A stretch of 6,464 nt of DNA from an uncultured Candidatus Saccharibacteria bacterium (GCA_948944455.1 CARBES010000039.1:1-6464); one strand, 5' to 3'. Counted from the stretch's first letter, positions 1 through 5,715 are shown. Program-made: numbers and translations. Notes: generated from the sequence alone by a model not told the origin.

Positions 1-15
1 ACAATCTTAATCCTA

Positions 16-57
16 CCTTGATTACTCTATGGCTAGACAACGGAGGGAGAAGCCCAT
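16..57 (-). repeat. Terminal inverted repeat, left end of element 1
   Basis: This 42-bp sequence is an exact reverse complement of 390-431 and nearly identical to 5908-5947 and 6405-6446. In the coding sense it encodes the cassette ending GFSLRCLAIE plus the stop codon and continues about seven bases past the stop (through CAAGG). Conservation beyond the stop and at synonymous positions indicates that the DNA itself is conserved. Confidence 0.95.
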
Positions 58-213
58 GTATTTATGGTGGCTAACGTTTGGCAAAACGTCGGAATCAGTA
101 AAAACCATATAATACATTACTCGCTTTGACCAATATGTTCCCGTAGATCCAGCAACGCTAACTGCTGCATTTGGATAGTATGTAGATGGTACCACATCTC
201 CGCTGCGAACGAA
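22..213 (-). pseudogene. Silent cassette C1: truncated C-terminal end of a FISUMP-like surface domain
   Basis: Read on the minus strand, this is a 63-residue open segment starting FVRSG and ending GFSLRCLAIE before TAA, with 48 variable residues between. The interior contains AGSTGTYWS, and the end resembles the G-x-S-x-R-C finish of Fib_succ_major paralogous (FISUMP) domains; both are recalled family features, not search results. In such proteins this region forms the C-terminal, ligand-facing part of a larger secreted protein. No signal peptide, N-terminal domain or ribosome binding site is visible. The frame is open further upstream to position 294, but those codons are the antisense of cassette C2 and are unlikely to be real. 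I infer a silent donor cassette; a decayed duplicate of a gene end is the alternative. Confidence 0.6.
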
Positions 214-238
214 ACCGAACACACTTCGTCCGCAGCGG
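200..238. repeat. Central inverted repeat of element 1 (FVRSG core motifs)
   Basis: The 14-mer TTCGTTCGCAGCGG on the minus strand (213-200) and TTCGTCCGCAGCGG on the plus strand (225-238) face each other across an 11-bp spacer and differ at one base. Each encodes FVRSG of its own cassette. The exact plus-strand form recurs at 6102-6089 (minus) and 6229-6242 (plus), so this is the conserved 5' boundary of all four cassettes. Confidence 0.9.
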
Positions 239-425
239 GTGGCCTTCGTCTGGCGACAAAGTGCTGGTTGCACCTGGCGAACGCGGACATTCATATAGTG
301 CTACCGCTACAAACAAACCTAACATAGCTTATTTCTTTGGTAGCTATTCCAATGGACTCCATCCGACCCGTGATACAGGGACGAGAGCTATGGGCTTCTC
401 CCTCCGTTGTCTAGCCATAGAGTAA
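225..425 (+). pseudogene. Silent cassette C2: truncated C-terminal end of a FISUMP-like surface domain
   Basis: This 66-residue open segment runs from FVRSG to GFSLRCLAIE and a TAA stop, with 51 variable residues between. The spacing of Gly, Tyr and Ser, and stretches such as NIAYFFGSYSNGLHP, fit the general pattern of FISUMP C-termini, but I see no convincing residue-by-residue similarity to cassette C1. The in-frame ATG at 186 lies inside the antisense of C1 and has no Shine-Dalgarno sequence, so the fragment is probably not translated alone. It sits head to head with C1 and shares its terminal and central repeats. A silent donor of variable sequence is the favoured reading. Confidence 0.6.
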
Positions 426-431
426 TCAAGG
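390..431 (+). repeat. Terminal inverted repeat, right end of element 1
   Basis: This is the exact reverse complement of 16-57. Similarity continues a few bases outward, with GAGGA here, GAGGA after the C4 copy and TAGGA after the C1 copy. In this copy TTCTCCCT near the 5' side could pair with AGGGAGGA just past the repeat, giving an 8-bp stem with one G-U pair. Confidence 0.95.
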
Positions 432-465
432 GAGGAATAATACGCTATACTGCGCATGGAGTAAC

Positions 466-485
466 AAAAAAGCGCCCAGAGGCGC
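466..485 (-). terminator. Intrinsic terminator of the tRNA-Val gene
   Basis: On the minus strand, GCGCC-TCTG-GGCGC forms a 5-bp GC-only stem with a 4-base loop, followed directly by six T. It starts about 20 bases past the encoded CCA of the tRNA and separates the tRNA from element 1. Confidence 0.88.
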
Positions 486-505
486 GGTTTCGAACTTTCG
501 TAATC

Positions 506-582
506 TGGTGGGCGATAGAGGAGTCGAACCTCTGACCTCGTCTACGTCAAAGACGCGCTCTAGCCAACTGAGCTAACCGCCC
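506..582 (-). tRNA. tRNA-Val (anticodon GAC)
   Basis: The 77-nt minus-strand sequence folds as a full cloverleaf. The acceptor stem is GGGCGGT/ATCGCCC with one G-U pair, the D stem GCTC/GAGC, the anticodon stem CGTCT/AGACG with loop TTGACGT, the variable loop AGGTC, and the T stem AGAGG/CCTCT with loop TTCGACT. The anticodon GAC (plus-strand 546-548) reads the valine codons GUC and GUU. The 3' CCA is encoded in the genome (506-508). The gene has its own promoter and terminator, so it is a single-gene unit. Confidence 0.96.
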
Positions 583-618
583 AGATGCCAAAATGGCCCG
601 AAAGCTGTAACTATTCTC

Positions 619-647
619 ATTATATCATACTTTCTAAAACTTGTGAA
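619..647 (-). promoter_or_regulatory. Promoter of tRNA-Val
   Basis: On the minus strand, TTCACA (647-642) is followed by a 17-bp spacer and TATAAT (624-619). The -10 is preceded by TATGA, giving the extended form TATGATATAAT. It lies 37 bp upstream of the mature tRNA 5' end and is the best-formed sigma-70-type promoter in the window. Confidence 0.85.
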
Positions 648-661
648 CCCGAAATTTCGGG
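648..661. promoter_or_regulatory. Palindrome between two divergent promoters, possible operator
   Basis: CCCGAAATTTCGGG is a perfect 14-bp palindrome. It abuts the -35 of the tRNA promoter on one side and precedes the promoter of the DUF5663-like gene on the other. Its position would let a dimeric regulator act on both genes, but no matching second copy or regulator gene is visible. It is a candidate site only. Confidence 0.35.
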
Positions 662-685
662 AACTTGTATGAAATGATCTATGCT

Positions 686-696
686 TATGGTATAAT
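686..696 (+). promoter_or_regulatory. Extended -10 promoter of the DUF5663-like gene
   Basis: TATGGTATAAT is an extended -10 element ending 19 bp before the ATG at 716. No good -35 lies at the usual distance: TTGTAT at 665 is 20 bp away, which is too far. An AAGGAG Shine-Dalgarno at 703-708 follows, 7 nt before the ATG, so this transcript has a short leader. Confidence 0.7.
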
Positions 697-715
697 GAAG
701 AAAAGGAGAAAAGAA

Positions 716-1006
716 ATGCACGTTGATGAGAAATTTATGCGTGAGGTAGGGCTTGGAGAAATGCCGGAAGATGAAAAACGGGCATTCATGGAGCATGCTG
801 AGGAAGAATTAGAAGTGCGGGTCGGTCAAGGCGTAGGTGCGAGCTTGACGAATGAACAGATGGACGAGTTTGAACAAATTGCCGGTACGGATGCGGCGGC
901 AGATTGGTTGGAACGGAACGCCCCAGACTTTCGAGAGACGGTAGCGCGCGTTTTTTATAATTTCAAAGACGAAATTCGACGTGAGCGTGATGCAATCTTA
1001 GCGTAG
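716..1006 (+). CDS. DUF5663-like small acidic protein
   Basis: The product is 96 aa and rich in Glu, Asp, Ala and Met. It looks all-helical and has no signal peptide, membrane segment or Cys, so it is probably cytoplasmic. The pattern FMREVGL near the N-terminus, then EELEVRVG (about 33-40), LTNEQMDEFEQI (about 44-55) and ADWLERNAPDF (about 61-71) matches my memory of DUF5663, a family of short proteins frequent in Patescibacteria with no known function. The start at 716 is chosen because AAGGAG sits 7 nt upstream and the -10 is at 691-696. An upstream ATG at 665 in the same frame would precede the promoter. The gene is monocistronic, divergent from tRNA-Val and convergent with fmt. Confidence 0.8.
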   Translation: MHVDEKFMREVGLGEMPEDEKRAFMEHAEEELEVRVGQGVGASLTNEQMDEFEQIAGTDAAADWLERNAPDFRETVARVFYNFKDEIRRERDAILA

Positions 1007-1039
1007 CGCGGAGCGATCTGATAGAATATGATGGAGTGA

Positions 1040-1070
1040 TAGGCGGACTTTGTTAGTTCGTCTATTTTTT
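1040..1070 (+). terminator. Intrinsic terminator of the DUF5663-like gene, overlapping the fmt stop
   Basis: TAGGCGGAC and GTTCGTCTA form a 9-bp stem including two G-U pairs around a 7-base loop, followed by six T. The minus-strand fmt stop codon (1062-1064) lies inside the 3' arm. On the minus strand the two wobble pairs become A-C mismatches and there is no T-run, so it should work only for the plus-strand gene. Confidence 0.82.
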
Positions 1071-1880
1071 ACCGTAACCATTCATGAATGATCGAGCATC
1101 CATGGGTTTTTTGCCTTCGGGCTGGAGTTCGTCAACAACAACGAAGTTGCGATCGGCACATTTGATCATGAGCGGGGAACTTTGGGTGTCGATCCCGGCC
1201 GCCTCGCAAAGAATGTCCGTAACGCGGAGGACATGTGCTTTGATAATGATGCAATTTTTGCCAAAAAAGGTGTATTTCGGTTTCGGGAAGCCCTGATAAG
1301 CAACGATTTGGCGAAAAAGCTCTTTAGCTGTATATTTTTCGGGATTAAGTTTAGATAGACTTTTATCAAGTTTAGTGGTAAAAGTGGCGGCAGTGTCGTC
1401 TTGGGGAACTGGTGTCATAGTGCGAATTTGATCAAAATGGTCAACCAGCCATTCGGCGCCAGCAGTGGCGAGAGCATCGTAGATAGCGGTTTTATCGAGC
1501 GGCAGATGCTCGAGCGTAGCTTGGTGATAGATGGGGCCAGCATCCATGGCCTTAGCAAGTTTCATGATCGAGTAGCTAAAATTAGTATCGCCGTTTAGAA
1601 TAGCGGTTTCGATTGGCGAGGCGCCGCGATACTGTGGCAAGAAGGATGGGTGTAGATTTAGGATACCTTCTGGTTCAAAAAGTTGTAGAAAACTTGATTT
1701 TATCAAGATGCCGAAGGATGCGAGCACACCGAAAGCTTCGGGATGTTCGGCTTTAAGCCGGGCTGCTTTTTCGAGGTCGGCTTTATCGTGGGCGTGAAAA
1801 ATTACGTTACAATGGTTCTTTAGAACTTTTAGAGCTGCTTCGGCTAATGGGCCGTTACCGAAAAATATCACGTCTGGCAT
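1062..1880 (-). CDS. fmt: Methionyl-tRNA formyltransferase, short form
   Basis: The enzyme transfers a formyl group from 10-formyl-tetrahydrofolate to Met-tRNA(fMet), producing the bacterial initiator in the cytosol. The 272-aa product has a Formyl_trans_N catalytic domain (about 1-180) with the signature NLHPSFLPQYRG at 75-86. The catalytic triad corresponds to N75, H77 and D113 (in MDAGP). A C-terminal OB-like domain follows (about 185-265, including VAYQGFPKPKY). It is about 40 aa shorter than the E. coli enzyme (315 aa). The missing part lies before N75, where the basic PAGRGKK loop near residue 40 is normally found. The start MPDVIFFGNG fits the first beta strand; codons upstream overlap the end of def. 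TAA of def and this ATG are one base apart, implying translational coupling. Transcription is from the def promoter. Confidence 0.93.
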   Translation of the reverse strand: MPDVIFFGNGPLAEAALKVLKNHCNVIFHAHDKADLEKAARLKAEHPEAFGVLASFGILIKSSFLQLFEPEGILNLHPSFLPQYRGASPIETAILNGDTNFSYSIMKLAKAMDAGPIYHQATLEHLPLDKTAIYDALATAGAEWLVDHFDQIRTMTPVPQDDTAATFTTKLDKSLSKLNPEKYTAKELFRQIVAYQGFPKPKYTFFGKNCIIIKAHVLRVTDILCEAAGIDTQSSPLMIKCADRNFVVVDELQPEGKKPMDARSFMNGYGKK

Positions 1881-1881
1881 T

Positions 1882-2460
1882 TTAGTCCTCGGGGAAAAGT
1901 TTAGGGTTATTTTTGATTTCGGCTTCGTAATTAGTAATTGGTTCAAGGTCACCCTTGTCGGTCATGCGGTAAAAGGCTTCAGGATCGTCTTTGATGTGAT
2001 CGATAAAGAGAATGCCGTTTAGATGATCGATTTCGTGCATGAGGACGCGAGCAAGGTAGCCATCAGCTTTTAAGCGGACCTCTTGACCGTTTTCAAGCTG
2101 GGCTTTGATTTTAGCTTTATGTGGGCGACCGACGAGTCCATAAATCTCAGGCACCGATAAGCAACCTTCGTAATCTTTAGTCACCTTACCTTCGGTACGG
2201 ATGACTTCAGGGTTAATTAACGCAGTAAAAGAATTATGTTCTTTATCGTCGAGATCATCACGAACGATAATGATGCGTTTATTAACTCCGAGCTGAGGTG
2301 CGGCCATGGCGGCGGATAGTTCGTAGGGATGCTCCTTTTCCCAGGCTAATGACGATTCGACCATATCTGCGATGATTTGGCGAATCTCGTCGTCAATTTC
2401 GCGGACGCGACTGGATTTGGCGCGTAGGCGCGGATCGGGGGTGGTAATAATTGGTTTCAT
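1882..2460 (-). CDS. def: Peptide deformylase
   Basis: This metalloenzyme removes the formyl group from the N-terminal Met of new proteins as they leave the ribosome. The 192-aa product carries the three family motifs in order. Motif I is AAPQ at 53-56, preceded by SAAM instead of the usual GxGx. Motif II is EGCLSVP at 98-104 with metal ligand C100. Motif III is HEIDH at 142-146 with metal ligands H142 and H146 and catalytic E143, followed by LNGILF. Length is normal to slightly long, with a polar C-terminal tail after about 160. The start MKPIITTPDPRLR is the standard N-terminus and lies 8 nt after a TATAAT, so translation is probably leaderless. It heads a two-gene operon with fmt. Confidence 0.95.
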   Translation of the reverse strand: MKPIITTPDPRLRAKSSRVREIDDEIRQIIADMVESSLAWEKEHPYELSAAMAAPQLGVNKRIIIVRDDLDDKEHNSFTALINPEVIRTEGKVTKDYEGCLSVPEIYGLVGRPHKAKIKAQLENGQEVRLKADGYLARVLMHEIDHLNGILFIDHIKDDPEAFYRMTDKGDLEPITNYEAEIKNNPKLFPED

Positions 2461-2468
2461 TGTCGTAT

Positions 2469-2479
2469 ATTATAGCATA
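2469..2479 (-). promoter_or_regulatory. Extended -10 promoter of def-fmt, predicted leaderless start
   Basis: On the minus strand TATGCTATAAT ends 8 nt before the def ATG (2460-2458). A start site about 7 nt past the -10 would put the mRNA 5' end within one or two bases of the ATG, and no Shine-Dalgarno sequence could fit. The -35 region is weak. Confidence 0.75.
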
Positions 2480-2487
2480 TATTGTCT

Positions 2488-2506
2488 TTTATAGTAAGGA
2501 TGGTGG
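2488..2506. repeat. 19-bp direct repeat, copy A (upstream of def)
   Basis: TTTATAGTAAGGATGGTGG here is identical to 3652-3670, where it covers the last codons and stop of priA. The two copies bracket the 322-aa gene and its flanks. Bases on either side of the 19-mer do not match. It resembles a duplication produced when the intervening segment entered between priA and def. Confidence 0.85.
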
Positions 2507-2534
2507 ATTTAGGAGGAGAGACGCAATAAGACAT

Positions 2535-2553
2535 CCCCCGGTTGAGCCGGGGG
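2535..2553 (-). terminator. GC-rich hairpin after the 322-aa gene, probable terminator
   Basis: CCCCCGG and CCGGGGG form a perfect 7-bp stem around a 5-base loop (TTGAG on the plus strand), starting 11 bp past the stop codon at 2565. The following minus-strand bases (ATGTCTTATTG) are only mildly T-rich, so it is a weak intrinsic terminator or an RNA-stabilising hairpin. Confidence 0.55.
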
Positions 2554-2564
2554 ATTGGGCCAGA

Positions 2565-3533
2565 TTAAACATAATGCTGGGCATGCCAACGGTTTCTAAG
2601 CGAACTGAGCGTCTGATCGTGAAAATGGATGACTGTTTTGATGGCATTACGTCGGTCGAATGGGTAGATTGGGCCTTCTTGTAGGTATCCTTCAGCCTGA
2701 AAGTTCCAGTAATAAGCGGATTGAAGGAGAAGTTTATTAATTTCCGGGTCAGTCTGAAAACCTCTAAACATGGAGAAGAGGGTAGGAACTTGCTCGGGGC
2801 GAAGCACGCCATCAAAGCTGGCGCTAGTTTGCATGTGGAGCGCGTAAGCAGAAATGAAGAAAGCTTTTTGGCGAATATCGTCGGATTGAGTGTTAAAATT
2901 AGTAGTACTAAAGAGGCGTCCGTAGCGACGAGGATAGCTGCTGCAACAATTGTGGGTGGCGATAATATCTTCGGGGCATTGAAAACTAATGCTTGCACTA
3001 ATGGGATATTCAGCGTAGCGGTCTAAAGTCACCTCTATACTGATAGAAATAGTGTTATCATTAATTTTACCGCTGAAGGCGCCGAAGAGGTGAGTATGAA
3101 GATAGGATTTGAACGGGTCAAATGCTGCTTTAGGTATACGAAAGCCCAGAAGTTTCTCGAAGTCAGGCTGACGTTTTTTAGCGTTTTCAAGGGTTTGTTG
3201 GAAGTCAGAAGTCTTAAGGATGTGGTGGGCCTTGGTGTGAAAATCTTGGGCGGCATGATGAACTTGGGGAATTTGCCAATAGGCGAAGTCGTGAGGAAAG
3301 CAGCTAGGTTCGACATAGAGTAAGGAATTGTCGAGCGGGCGGAATATGTGATCAATGATACCAATGCGTTGTCTCAGCGCTTGTTGATGAGCGTCAAGAA
3401 AACGCTGTTTTACGGTCGAGCCGACGAAGTCGGTAACCCCAGCATAGCCGGCATATGGCTGATAGAATGCTTCATTCATTCCGCCAATCATCTTGCCGTT
3501 GATAGTGTAATAGTTTTTTTGAGGCTGATCCAT
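2565..3533 (-). CDS. Unrecognised 322-aa protein between priA and def
   Basis: I do not recognise this family. The 322-aa product has no signal peptide or membrane segment and looks like a soluble cytoplasmic protein rich in His, Phe, Tyr and Gln. Visible points are NGKMIGGMNEAFYQPYAGYAG near the N-terminus (split here as residues 12-32), a His cluster at 81-104 (HDF, VHH, FHTKAHH), a beta-like stretch TISISIEVTLDRYAEYPIS at 161-179, and NCC at 195-197. The start at 3533 is supported by AAGGAG at 3549-3544, 10 nt upstream; an in-frame ATG farther upstream (3587) would overlap the promoter. It has its own promoter and a hairpin after the stop. It breaks the usual priA-def order and sits between 19-bp direct repeats, so it was probably gained by insertion. 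Confidence 0.72.
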   Translation of the reverse strand: MDQPQKNYYTINGKMIGGMNEAFYQPYAGYAGVTDFVGSTVKQRFLDAHQQALRQRIGIIDHIFRPLDNSLLYVEPSCFPHDFAYWQIPQVHHAAQDFHTKAHHILKTSDFQQTLENAKKRQPDFEKLLGFRIPKAAFDPFKSYLHTHLFGAFSGKINDNTISISIEVTLDRYAEYPISASISFQCPEDIIATHNCCSSYPRRYGRLFSTTNFNTQSDDIRQKAFFISAYALHMQTSASFDGVLRPEQVPTLFSMFRGFQTDPEINKLLLQSAYYWNFQAEGYLQEGPIYPFDRRNAIKTVIHFHDQTLSSLRNRWHAQHYV

Positions 3534-3586
3534 AGCAATCACTCTCCTTAGGTAGTTGGCTTGGGTTCTTAAGGTGCAGTTATTCA

Positions 3587-3615
3587 ATTAACTTATATGT
3601 TTATAAATATGTCAA
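3587..3615 (-). promoter_or_regulatory. Promoter of the 322-aa gene
   Basis: On the minus strand a consensus -35 TTGACA (3615-3610), a 17-bp spacer and GTTAAT (3592-3587) make a plausible sigma-70-type promoter. The -10 is imperfect and lacks the extended TATGN motif of the window's other promoters. The leader would be about 50 nt, with a Shine-Dalgarno at 3549-3544. Confidence 0.6.
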
Positions 3616-3651
3616 TAGATAAGAATTAGTAGCTCAATCTTTGCAGTATAA

Positions 3652-3670
3652 TTTATAGTAAGGATGGTGG
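3652..3670. repeat. 19-bp direct repeat, copy B (3' end of priA)
   Basis: Identical to 2488-2506. This copy encodes the final residues PPSLL and the TAA stop of priA on the minus strand, so it is likely the original and copy A the duplicate. The unit between the copies measures 1164 bp from repeat start to repeat start. Confidence 0.85.
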
Positions 3671-5698
3671 GTCTAATACGACGGAAAACTGTGGACTGTT
3701 CGAGAAGGGAAACAGAGCCTGGCGGAGGGCCTCTCTAGAAGCGGACTTAATAATGATTTGCCAAGTATAACCACGACTAGTACGCTCATGGAAAGCGGGG
3801 AGCGGCGGGGAGACTTGGAGAGAAGAGTTTTTTTGCAGGGAGGTAGCGGCCTGCTGGATTTTGGCGAGAGTGGTTTTTTCGGTTTTATAGGTGACGGATA
3901 ATTTGGCGAGGTAAATGAAAGGTGGCAGTTGGCCGGTGCGGCGATTTTTGAGCAGATGTTTAGCAAAAGCGGGAAAATCAGCGACTATAGCGGTTTTGAT
4001 AACGGGGTGATCGGGCTGGTAGGTTTGGATGACGACATTAGCGATGTCGAGATGTCCACGCCCGACCCGTCCGATAACCTGGGTGAGCAGCTCGAAGGTG
4101 CGTTCTTCGGCGGCAAAATCTGGCAGCGAGAGTCCGGCGTCGGCTTGAACAATGCCGACTGTAGCAAGATGGGGAAGATCGAGCCCGCGAGCAAGGGTCT
4201 GGGTGCCGATGAGGATGTCGATAGCGCCGGATTTAACCTCTTGATAGAGGTTAGCGAGATCGTCGGTTTTCTTGTTGTCGCCATCAAAACGAGCGATTTT
4301 GGCGTTGGGGAAAAGACCCGTAAGTTCGGATTCGAGAAGCTGAGTACCGAATCCTTTGTGAATAATGCCAGGATGATGGCAGTTTGGGCAGCTTGAAGGG
4401 ACTTTTTCGCTATGTCCACAAACATGGCAACTGAGAGTGTAGGTGTTAGCATGTAGGATCATTGGTAGATAGCATTCTGGACAAAGAGCCTGCCAGCCAC
4501 ATTCCTCACAAATAGTTAGAGGTGCGAACCCACGGCGATTGTGAAAAATGAGAGTTTGGTGTTTAGCTTGGATATTATCTTTTATCTTTGTCAAAAGTTG
4601 GTTAGAGAAGTAGCGATTGCGGCTAAAGCTGGGGCGATCTTTAAAATCGACGATGCAGATTTTGGGGTCAAGAGCAGTAGTCTTAGCTTTGGCGGAAAGT
4701 TCCGTCAGGGTGTTTTTGGTTTTGGCAAGGTAATAATCAGTAAGATTAGGAGTGGCGGTACCGAGGATGCAAGGGATTTTGAGACTGCTAGCCATAAAAC
4801 TAGCAAGGCGAGTAGCGGCATAACGAGGGGTGTTTTCCTGATAATAAGCGCCCTCATGAGCCTCGTCGATAATGATTAAGCCGAGGTTATTTAATGGGGC
4901 AAACAGGGCAGAACGTGGCCCAATGATGACTTGCGGGATGGTGTTTTCGAGGATTTGGAGCCAGATTCGGCGGCGCTCAGCCATGGTCTGGGCGGAATGA
5001 ATCAGAAGAACGCGCTCGCCGAAGGTTTGCTCGAAAATCTGGACAAGTTGACTAGTAAGGGCGATTTCGGGTACGAGCAGGATGACGGATTTTTGCTGTT
5101 TGAGAGTGTCTGCGGCCAGTTTGAGGTAGATATTAGTCTTACCGCTGCCAGTAACACCTCGGAGTAGACGGGTTGGTCCTGGGGCTTCCTGGAGGCTCTG
5201 GATGGCGGTTTTTTGAGCGGTGTTGAGCGGAATGAGTGGGAGCTTGAGTGATTTTTGGGCATTTTCGCTGGAGGTTTTTACCGCCTGGGCGTTTTTGGAG
5301 CTGCTGGGGGCGTTCGTGGTGGATTGCTTAATGGTACGGCGCTTAGCAGTTTTGGGCTCATAGGCGACTAGATGTGAGGTCTTAAAGGCAGTACGGGCGG
5401 CAAGTCCAGCCGGGATCATGAGCTCGGTGGTCATGGGGAGCGGGGAAAGATAATATTTTGAGAGCCAAAGAGCGGATTTTAGAAGATGTGCGGGGAGGGG
5501 TAAGGGGTGGAGGAGACGAGCGATAGGTTTGGTCGGAAAGTTAACACTTTGAACCTGGCGAAGAACAATACCGAGGACGGTACGACGACCAAGTGGAATG
5601 AGGACAATGTGGCCAGGGAGGAGTTTTTGGTCGGAAGAATAGGTCAAAGCGCCCCCACCATTCCGATAGACCTCCGTTGGAATTACCTCAAAAAACAT
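3653..5698 (-). CDS. priA: Primosomal protein N', replication restart helicase PriA
   Basis: PriA is a superfamily-2 3'-to-5' helicase that recognises abandoned replication forks and reloads the replicative helicase. The 681-aa product shows an N-terminal 3'-DNA-binding domain (about 1-110, with the PGHIVLIPLGRR strand at 28-39), Walker A GVTGSGKT at 181-188, DEAH at 278-281 and motif III GTATPN at 313-318. Eight zinc-binding Cys follow at 397, 400, 406, 409, 424, 427, 437 and 440, then GTQTLARGLDLP at 498-509 and QVIGRVGRG at 540-548. It is about 50 aa shorter than E. coli PriA. Residues 117-152 are a Ser/Lys/Ala/Asn-rich linker where the winged-helix domain is expected. The start MFFEVIP is canonical. 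The frame is open farther upstream, but through a stem-loop and the cassette repeat, which I take as chance. The start codon lies 6 nt after TATAAT, so the mRNA is probably leaderless. Confidence 0.95.
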   Translation of the reverse strand: MFFEVIPTEVYRNGGGALTYSSDQKLLPGHIVLIPLGRRTVLGIVLRQVQSVNFPTKPIARLLHPLPLPAHLLKSALWLSKYYLSPLPMTTELMIPAGLAARTAFKTSHLVAYEPKTAKRRTIKQSTTNAPSSSKNAQAVKTSSENAQKSLKLPLIPLNTAQKTAIQSLQEAPGPTRLLRGVTGSGKTNIYLKLAADTLKQQKSVILLVPEIALTSQLVQIFEQTFGERVLLIHSAQTMAERRRIWLQILENTIPQVIIGPRSALFAPLNNLGLIIIDEAHEGAYYQENTPRYAATRLASFMASSLKIPCILGTATPNLTDYYLAKTKNTLTELSAKAKTTALDPKICIVDFKDRPSFSRNRYFSNQLLTKIKDNIQAKHQTLIFHNRRGFAPLTICEECGWQALCPECYLPMILHANTYTLSCHVCGHSEKVPSSCPNCHHPGIIHKGFGTQLLESELTGLFPNAKIARFDGDNKKTDDLANLYQEVKSGAIDILIGTQTLARGLDLPHLATVGIVQADAGLSLPDFAAEERTFELLTQVIGRVGRGHLDIANVVIQTYQPDHPVIKTAIVADFPAFAKHLLKNRRTGQLPPFIYLAKLSVTYKTEKTTLAKIQQAATSLQKNSSLQVSPPLPAFHERTSRGYTWQIIIKSASREALRQALFPFSNSPQFSVVLDPPSLL

Positions 5699-5704
5699 AG
5701 AATA

Positions 5705-5715
5705 ATTATAGCATA
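5705..5715 (-). promoter_or_regulatory. Extended -10 promoter of priA, predicted leaderless start
   Basis: TATGCTATAAT on the minus strand is identical to the def -10 element and ends 6 nt before the priA ATG (5698-5696). The expected start site coincides with the A of the ATG. No recognisable -35 is present (GGCTCC at the 17-bp position). Confidence 0.75.

Larger units (their letters stand above)
16..431. mobile_element. Paired-cassette element 1, bounded by 42-bp inverted repeats
   Basis: This 416-bp unit is symmetrical. A 42-bp sequence at 16-57 recurs as its exact reverse complement at 390-431, and a 14-bp motif recurs in inverted orientation at the centre (200-213 and 225-238). Between these lie two unrelated variable stretches, each open from the central motif outward to a stop codon inside the terminal repeat. 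It therefore consists of two truncated gene ends arranged head to head. No transposase, reverse transcriptase or recombinase gene is present, and no flanking target duplication is visible. The same architecture recurs at 5908-6446, which is why it is treated as an element. Whether it moves, inverts or only exchanges sequence by homologous recombination cannot be told from here. Confidence 0.7.

Noticed and set aside
22..294. A complete 90-aa minus-strand protein starting at ATG 294
   Set aside because: The 27 residues before FVRSG are mostly the antisense of cassette C2, and there is no Shine-Dalgarno or signal peptide. Only the part from FVRSG on is shared with other cassettes.
16..431. Integron gene cassettes with attC sites
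   Set aside because: No RYYYAAC/GTTRRRY pair in attC layout is visible, cassettes are in opposed orientation rather than a tandem array, and there is no integrase.
1056..1064. Bidirectional terminator shared by the convergent DUF5663 gene and fmt
   Set aside because: On the minus strand two wobble pairs become mismatches and no T-run follows, so it should not terminate fmt.
3647..3652. Plus-strand promoter TATAAT antisense to priA
   Set aside because: No -35 partner and no plus-strand gene follows; it lies in an AT-rich gap and is likely chance.
3929..4396. Long plus-strand frames within priA (also 4541-4879, 4931-5167)
   Set aside because: They lie wholly antisense to a well-supported priA frame with all helicase motifs and have no start signals.
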